Assembly (NCBI GenBank): GCA_002362735.1
Contig: DEUU01000330.1
Span: 1-19,162, forward strand
Reading direction: 5' to 3'
Source of the DNA: Dehalococcoidia bacterium UBA3254
GTDB lineage: Bacteria > Chloroflexota > Dehalococcoidia > Dehalococcoidales > UBA3254
DNA: 19,162 nucleotides
Shown here: positions 15,622-19,162 of the stretch, one piece after another
How positions within the stretch are numbered: position 1 is the stretch's first letter
Layout: every line of letters begins with the position of its first letter
Notes under the pieces: model-generated
What the model was told of the DNA's origin: nothing
Seen by the model: only the letters and a program-made list of their open reading frames with translations
Databases searched by the model: none
Made by a program: the position numbers and the translations under genes

Positions 15622-16725
15622 TTATTCATTTATATGAACTTTCTCGATACATTTATTGGCATCCTGAGGTAGGAAAAACTTTCTCTGAAAGAGTAAAGCG
15701 ACATTTACCAGACCGATCAGTACTGGAACTTCAACCAGGGGACCGATTACTGCGGCAAAAGCCTGGCCGGAACCAATCCCAAAGACCGCTACGGCCACGG
15801 CAATTGCTAGCTCAAAATTATTGCTGGCAGCAGTAAAAGCGATAGTCGCAGTCTTGGAATAATCTGCTCCCGCCTTCTTTCCCATATAGAAGGATACCAG
15901 GAACATAATTACAAAGTAAATTAGCATCGGCACAGCTATTTTCACCACATCGAGCGGTAGTTGAACGATGATCTGTCCCTTTAGAGAGAACATTACAATA
16001 ATCGTAAAGAGTAGAGCTGCTAGCGTGATTGGGCTGATTTTAGGAATGAACTTCTTTTCGTACCATTCGATTCCCTTAGCTTTCTTTAGAATAAAGCGAG
16101 TAATCATGCCGCCAAAAAAGGGAATCCCCAGGTATATAAAAACGCTTTGAGCGATTTGTCCAATGGTAATGTCTACAGCAGAACCCTGGAGGCCAAAATA
16201 TTTAGGCAGGATGGTGATAAAGACATATGCATAAACCGAATAGAAAAGAATCTGGAAAATGGAGTTAAAGGCTACCAGCCCAGCCGCATATTCATGATTA
16301 CCCTTGGCTAATTCATTCCAAACAATCACCATGGCAATACAGCGAGCCAGGCCGATCATAATCAGTCCCATCATATATTCCGGCATCGGCCAGATTTTAC
16401 CCAGGAATAAGATTGCCAGAAGGAACATCAAGATAGGTCCAATTACCCAGTTCTGAATTAAAGAAAGACCTAACACCTTCCAATTACGGAATACCTGACC
16501 CAGTTGTTCATATTTCACTTTCGCCAGGGGAGGATACATCATCAAGATTAAGCCGATGGCAATAGGAATGGAAGTCGTTCCTACGGATAAGAAATCAATA
16601 AATTTTGAGACACTCGGAACAAAATAACCCAGGCCGACCCCTGAGGCCATGGCCAGAAAGATCCACAGGGTTAAAAAGCGATCCAGGAAAGACAATCCAG
16701 GTGATTTACAGGTCTGATCATTCAT
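15622..16725 (-). CDS. acr3: Arsenite efflux permease, ACR3 family
   Basis: 367 residues with about ten membrane helices; exports As(III) from the cytoplasm. ACR3 hallmarks are [18 protein letters not shown], with the essential Cys129 in helix 4, [18 protein letters not shown] (299-315) and [17 protein letters not shown], with conserved Glu332. It differs from the unrelated ArsB family. It is the fourth gene of the arsenic operon, 42 bases upstream of arsM. The ribosome site AAGGAA is rather far (about 12 bases) from the ATG. Confidence 0.96.
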   Translation of the reverse strand: MNDQTCKSPGLSFLDRFLTLWIFLAMASGVGLGYFVPSVSKFIDFLSVGTTSIPIAIGLILMMYPPLAKVKYEQLGQVFRNWKVLGLSLIQNWVIGPILMFLLAILFLGKIWPMPEYMMGLIMIGLARCIAMVIVWNELAKGNHEYAAGLVAFNSIFQILFYSVYAYVFITILPKYFGLQGSAVDITIGQIAQSVFIYLGIPFFGGMITRFILKKAKGIEWYEKKFIPKISPITLAALLFTIIVMFSLKGQIIVQLPLDVVKIAVPMLIYFVIMFLVSFYMGKKAGADYSKTATIAFTAASNNFELAIAVAVAVFGIGSGQAFAAVIGPLVEVPVLIGLVNVALLFQRKFFLPQDANKCIEKVHINE

Positions 16726-16790
16726 TTCTCAATCAATTCCTTAATTAAATCTTCGGCTTGGATTATAATTTTATCCCGAATTATTTTAAT

Positions 16791-17576
16791 TTATCCAAAA
16801 TACCCTGATTGTTTCAGGATTATCTGGGCTGCCAGTGCCCACATGATTACCCCAATCCCTATCTTCATGGTATTAGCTTTCATCCTGACTCCAATTCTGC
16901 CGCCAAGGTGGCCGCCTACAAGTACGGCTGCCCCCGCAGATAATACCAGGGGAACATTTAAATTACCGAAAGCTGAATGGCCGATTACTCCGAAAAGCGC
17001 CGAGAAAGCAACAATTACGTGGGAGGCTCCAGCTGCCCATCGGGATGGATATTTACAAATATATACCATAAAAGGAACAATAATGATGCCGCCACCTATT
17101 CCAAGCATACTGGAAAGCGTCCCTATCAAGAAGCTGACCGCAATAATCAAGGCATACATGCGTTTGGAGAAAGTTGTCGGGCAAGACCCTTCCGTCTTTC
17201 CTTTTTCCCTGAATGAATAGACCATTCTTATCCCGGCAATAATCAGAAAGGCCACAAAGAGCCATAACAAAAAGTCGGTACTAACCAGATGAAGATTATC
17301 TATGAGCGAGCCTGTCAGGGATCCGATGATGATTCCCGGAATAAATAAAAGAGTTCTCTTTAAATCAATCATCTTGTTACGGTAAAAAACATAACCCGCT
17401 GACACCGATGTCAGGAAAGTTAGCATCAGAGAGGTAGAGACCGAAACCAGCAAAGCAAAGCCAAAGAGAAATAATACCGGGGTATAGATCGAACCGCCGC
17501 CCTGACCGAACATGGAAAAGAAAAAGGCGATGGCAAAAACAATAGCGATAATAATTAAGAGCGATTCCAGATTCAT
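16791..17576 (-). CDS. TSUP (TauE/SafE-type) sulfite/anion permease
   Basis: 261 residues, about eight membrane helices in two homologous halves. Each half has the family's glycine motif: FGQGGGSIYTP (23-33) and LGIGGGIIIVP (158-168). TSUP proteins move sulfite, thiosulfate, sulfoacetate and other small organic or sulfur anions. The ribosome site AAGGAAG precedes the ATG. It lies in the arsenic operon between the FmdE-like gene and ACR3. The operon position suggests transport of a compound linked to arsenic or thiol metabolism, but no substrate can be read from the sequence. Confidence 0.9.
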   Translation of the reverse strand: MNLESLLIIIAIVFAIAFFFSMFGQGGGSIYTPVLFLFGFALLVSVSTSLMLTFLTSVSAGYVFYRNKMIDLKRTLLFIPGIIIGSLTGSLIDNLHLVSTDFLLWLFVAFLIIAGIRMVYSFREKGKTEGSCPTTFSKRMYALIIAVSFLIGTLSSMLGIGGGIIIVPFMVYICKYPSRWAAGASHVIVAFSALFGVIGHSAFGNLNVPLVLSAGAAVLVGGHLGGRIGVRMKANTMKIGIGVIMWALAAQIILKQSGYFG

Positions 17577-17638
17577 GAGATGTGTACTTCCTTATTCACG
17601 AGAAGGGACTAGCCCGCCCTCTGTTTTACTAACGGAAT

Positions 17639-18226
17639 TTAATAGCCAGAGCAAGGGATACAATGAGGCTGCCCATTGACCATCCGCACATAGCGCTCAA
17701 AGACGTATTCGCCGCATTTAACACATTTAGCTTTATTGAAGGAACCCTTTGCCCGTTTGTACTGGTAATTGGGAAGTTTTTCGATCTTGAAGACCTTCTC
17801 GTCCGATTGAGCATCTGTCCATGCAAGAGCTTTGGCGGCCACTTCAGCCGGAATCTGTGAAGGTTCGACTCCCTGCATGCGGTAGGCAAAGAATTCCTGT
17901 CTGCCGAATTCATCCAGGAAGTCCGCCTTCAAAGATAAGCGTACAGCGCCTTTTTCAGGATGATAAAAAGTTGCTGCCAGCTTGCCCCAGAATGTTTTCT
18001 CCATCAGAGACTTACCGTAAGTAGCTCCTGTGGCTGCCTGTATCCCGTCTATGAGACAGATCTGCGGATGACCAACACCCAACTCTGGAACCACGAAGAA
18101 ACCATGGTCCTTCTCCTTTGCTACGCCTAGTTCCTGCATCGCCCGTTCCCCCATACGGTAACCCAGCGGCATAAAAGGGCATCTATGTCCATGAAATTCA
18201 TAGGTCCATTCCGGTACATTACTCAT
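17639..18226 (-). CDS. FmdE-like protein with C-terminal zinc-ribbon
   Basis: 195 residues, soluble. The N-terminal domain has FHGHRCPFMPLGYRMG (11-26) and GHPQICLIDGIQAATGATYGK (52-72, split around Cys57), the metal-site motifs of the FmdE family. That family is named after the subunit E annotation of molybdenum formylmethanofuran dehydrogenase, but most bacterial members have no assigned function. The C-terminus carries C-x2-C (168, 171) and C-x2-C (189, 192), a small zinc ribbon. The start at 18226, with AAAGGAAAT upstream, is preferred over an in-frame ATG at 18277 that would overlap arsR. It begins 13 bases after the arsR stop. No molybdopterin dehydrogenase subunits are present here, so a role with arsenic, such as metal sensing or insertion, is only a hypothesis. 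Confidence 0.86.
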   Translation of the reverse strand: MSNVPEWTYEFHGHRCPFMPLGYRMGERAMQELGVAKEKDHGFFVVPELGVGHPQICLIDGIQAATGATYGKSLMEKTFWGKLAATFYHPEKGAVRLSLKADFLDEFGRQEFFAYRMQGVEPSQIPAEVAAKALAWTDAQSDEKVFKIEKLPNYQYKRAKGSFNKAKCVKCGEYVFERYVRMVNGQPHCIPCSGY

Positions 18227-18239
18227 ATTTCCTTTCCTC

Positions 18240-18605
18240 TTATCCAACTTCCGATTTACACTTAATACAGCTGACATTGGTACGTTTTGCAGTCTTGAGC
18301 CGTTCTTTATCCCGCAGGACGGTCTTGTTACTTTGGAGAGCTTGGTTAATTATTTCCACCAGTTCGTTATGATATTCTGTCATCTCTTCAGTATCCAGAG
18401 AATAATATGACCAGAGCCCTTCTTTTCTCATCTTTAGAAAACCGGCATCATAAAGAGCGGTCAGGTCCCGCGAGGCTTTGGACTGTGAGATATTTAAAGC
18501 CTGCATTATCTCGCAGACGCAGCATTCTCTCTCTAACACCAGATTGAGTGCTCTTAAGCGGGTCTCATCCGAGAGCACCTTGAAAGCTTTAATTAATTTT
18601 CTCAT
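18240..18605 (-). CDS. arsR: ArsR/SmtB-family arsenic-responsive repressor
   Basis: 121 residues. A winged helix-turn-helix with VLSDETRLRALNLV (10-23), the metal-site helix segment RECCVCEI with Cys28, Cys29 and Cys31, and recognition helix SQSKASRDLTALYDAGFL (40-57). The Cys cluster matches the As(III)-binding ELCVCDL motif of classical ArsR. A second Cys pair, C-x2-C (113, 116), at the C-terminus could form an additional metal site. I chose the ATG at 18605, with GGAG 7 bases upstream; earlier in-frame ATGs lie in the operator. First gene of the arsenic operon and probably autoregulated. Confidence 0.95.
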   Translation of the reverse strand: MRKLIKAFKVLSDETRLRALNLVLERECCVCEIMQALNISQSKASRDLTALYDAGFLKMRKEGLWSYYSLDTEEMTEYHNELVEIINQALQSNKTVLRDKERLKTAKRTNVSCIKCKSEVG

Positions 18606-18620
18606 AGCTAACTCCGTAAT

Positions 18621-18644
18621 ATGCATAATAATGCATACATGCAT
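18621..18644. promoter_or_regulatory. Candidate ArsR operator array (three ATGCAT boxes)
   Basis: Three palindromic ATGCAT hexamers at 18621-18626, 18631-18636 and 18639-18644, flanked by AT on both sides. They lie directly downstream of the -10 box and cover the expected transcription start, so a bound repressor would block initiation. Spacings of 4 and 2 bases differ from the single 12-2-12 operator often seen for this family. Confidence 0.6.
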
Positions 18645-18674
18645 ATTATAGGACTATTCCCAGCTACTTGTCAA
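18645..18674 (-). promoter_or_regulatory. Promoter of the arsenic operon
   Basis: Perfect consensus TTGACA (18669-18674) and perfect TATAAT (18645-18650) on the minus strand with an 18-base spacer. This is the strongest promoter in the window, as expected for a tightly repressed, inducible operon. Confidence 0.8.
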
Positions 18675-18863
18675 GAAATTAGAATAGGGCGGTTAATCAG
18701 CCTTGGCAGTGGTTGACTACCCTATAAATTAAGAAAAATATTTATTAAGTAGGAACAATAAAGTAGTAAAATTAATGGCTTTTGGATTTTCTATCTTCTA
18801 ATCTGATCTAAATTCGAAATTTCAAGTCCTGCATTTGAAGACTGCTGAAAAAGGGGTGGTTTA

Positions 18864-18944
18864 ATGAAATTCTTCCGTTCCGCCGAAAACGAACATTTTA
18901 AAAACTCGCTATATTCAGCTTTCAGTCAGTCTTTCAGGGCATAG
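18864..18944 (+). CDS. Possible 26-residue small ORF, doubtful
   Basis: An ATG preceded by AAAGGGGTGG opens a frame of 26 codons (start MKFFRSAENEHFKN) ending in TAG. The ribosome site is good for a random frame. There is no recognisable homology, no signal peptide and no neighbour that would suggest a function. It may be a remnant or chance. Confidence 0.2.
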   Translation: MKFFRSAENEHFKNSLYSAFSQSFRA

Positions 18945-19010
18945 ACTCTTCGTTTTTCTTAAGCTATTGACTTTTGTGTTGTTAGCTTTGGGATAGCCTT
19001 AATTATTACA

Positions 19011-19065
19011 AAATCTATAGCAAATCTATAGCAAATAAAGCTAAAATGTATGGCAAATGTATAAC
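19011..19065. repeat. Five tandem 11-bp units beginning AAAT
   Basis: Consecutive units at 19011, 19022, 19033, 19044 and 19055: AAATCTATAGC twice, AAATAAAGCTA, AAATGTATGGC, AAATGTATAAC. The first two are identical and AAAT is invariant at every 11th base, about one DNA turn. It lies 70 bases beyond the 3' end of the tRNA. Confidence 0.75.
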
Positions 19066-19134
19066 AGTTTAAGAATTTAGAAGTAGTTTTTTGCAAGGCT
19101 AAAAACAAAATTGAAGCTATTTTGGGTATAAAAA

Positions 19135-19162
19135 TGGTCGGGATGGGCGGATTTGAACCGCC
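19135..19162 (-). tRNA. tRNA, 3' end only, probably tRNA-Pro
   Basis: On the minus strand the last bases read T-arm GGCGG-TTCAAAT-CCGCC, acceptor strand CATCCCG, discriminator A and an encoded CCA ending at 19135. The 5' partner would begin CGGGATG. A C1-G72 pair with A73 is characteristic of bacterial tRNA-Pro, but the anticodon is outside the window. Confidence 0.85.

Larger units (their letters stand above)
18675..19134. other. Intergenic AT-rich region, no recognisable gene
   Basis: About 460 bases between the arsenic promoter and the tRNA. I see no protein-like frame apart from a 26-codon frame at 18864-18944 and no RNA gene. It holds the five-unit 11-bp array listed separately. A few short imperfect inverted repeats occur, but none with a terminator-like T tract. 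Confidence 0.6.

Noticed and set aside
18621..18644. ATGCAT boxes as a short CRISPR-like or insertion repeat
   Set aside because: Units are 6 bases with irregular 2-4 base gaps and lie exactly at the promoter start site, which fits an operator.
18864..18944. Toxin or leader peptide gene
   Set aside because: Only a ribosome site and 26 codons are present, with no hydrophobic or attenuator features and no neighbour to regulate. Kept only as a doubtful ORF.
19135..19162. The edge tRNA as tRNA-Sec, which would support the selenoprotein call
   Set aside because: The acceptor strand is a standard 7 bases beginning C1 with A73, unlike the 8-bp, G-starting acceptor stem of tRNA-Sec.

Overview
The window looks like chromosomal DNA from an anaerobic bacterium of moderate GC content. 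It carries folate/corrinoid methyl-transfer genes of the Wood-Ljungdahl type, a selenoprotein-type arsenic methyltransferase, an ACR3 arsenite pump and a bacterial GH3 protein. This mix fits uncultured Chloroflexota (Dehalococcoidia-like) best, with Clostridia-like Firmicutes as an alternative. The assignment is an inference from gene content only.

Region 1 (1-1964) holds C1/corrinoid metabolism. A reductive activator of corrinoid proteins (truncated at the left edge) and a B12-dependent methionine synthase activation-domain protein lie on the minus strand. They are divergent from a methyltetrahydrofolate:corrinoid methyltransferase. Region 2 (1967-4151) holds an MFS carrier and a divergent DedA/VTT membrane protein. 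Region 3 (4238-8883) is a tight operon of MoxR AAA+ ATPase, DUF58 protein and transglutaminase-like membrane protein. It runs tail to tail into a PhoR/PhoB-like two-component system (8858-10930). Region 4 (11094-12597) holds a secreted two-repeat protein and a divergent LiaI/LiaF-like membrane protein. Region 5 (12605-13753) is a GH3-family adenylating enzyme with its own strong promoter.

Region 6 (13923-18674) is the most interesting part: a complete minus-strand arsenic operon. It starts from a consensus promoter with an ArsR operator-like array placed at the start site and reads arsR - FmdE-like - TSUP permease - ACR3 - arsM - remnant of an FAD/NAD(P) disulfide oxidoreductase, followed by an IS630 remnant. 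The arsM reading frame begins 174 bases upstream of the obvious open frame and is continuous across one in-frame TGA at codon 25, next to Cys24. A hairpin of bacterial SECIS type follows directly. I interpret ArsM as a selenocysteine protein with a Cys-Sec pair near its N-terminus. The likely logic is that ArsR senses As(III) and derepresses the operon, ACR3 exports arsenite, ArsM methylates it, and TSUP and FmdE have unassigned accessory roles.

Region 7 (18675-19162) is non-coding apart from an array of five 11-bp units and the 3' end of a tRNA (probably tRNA-Pro) cut by the right edge. No CRISPR array, rRNA, selC, selA or selB is visible in the window.
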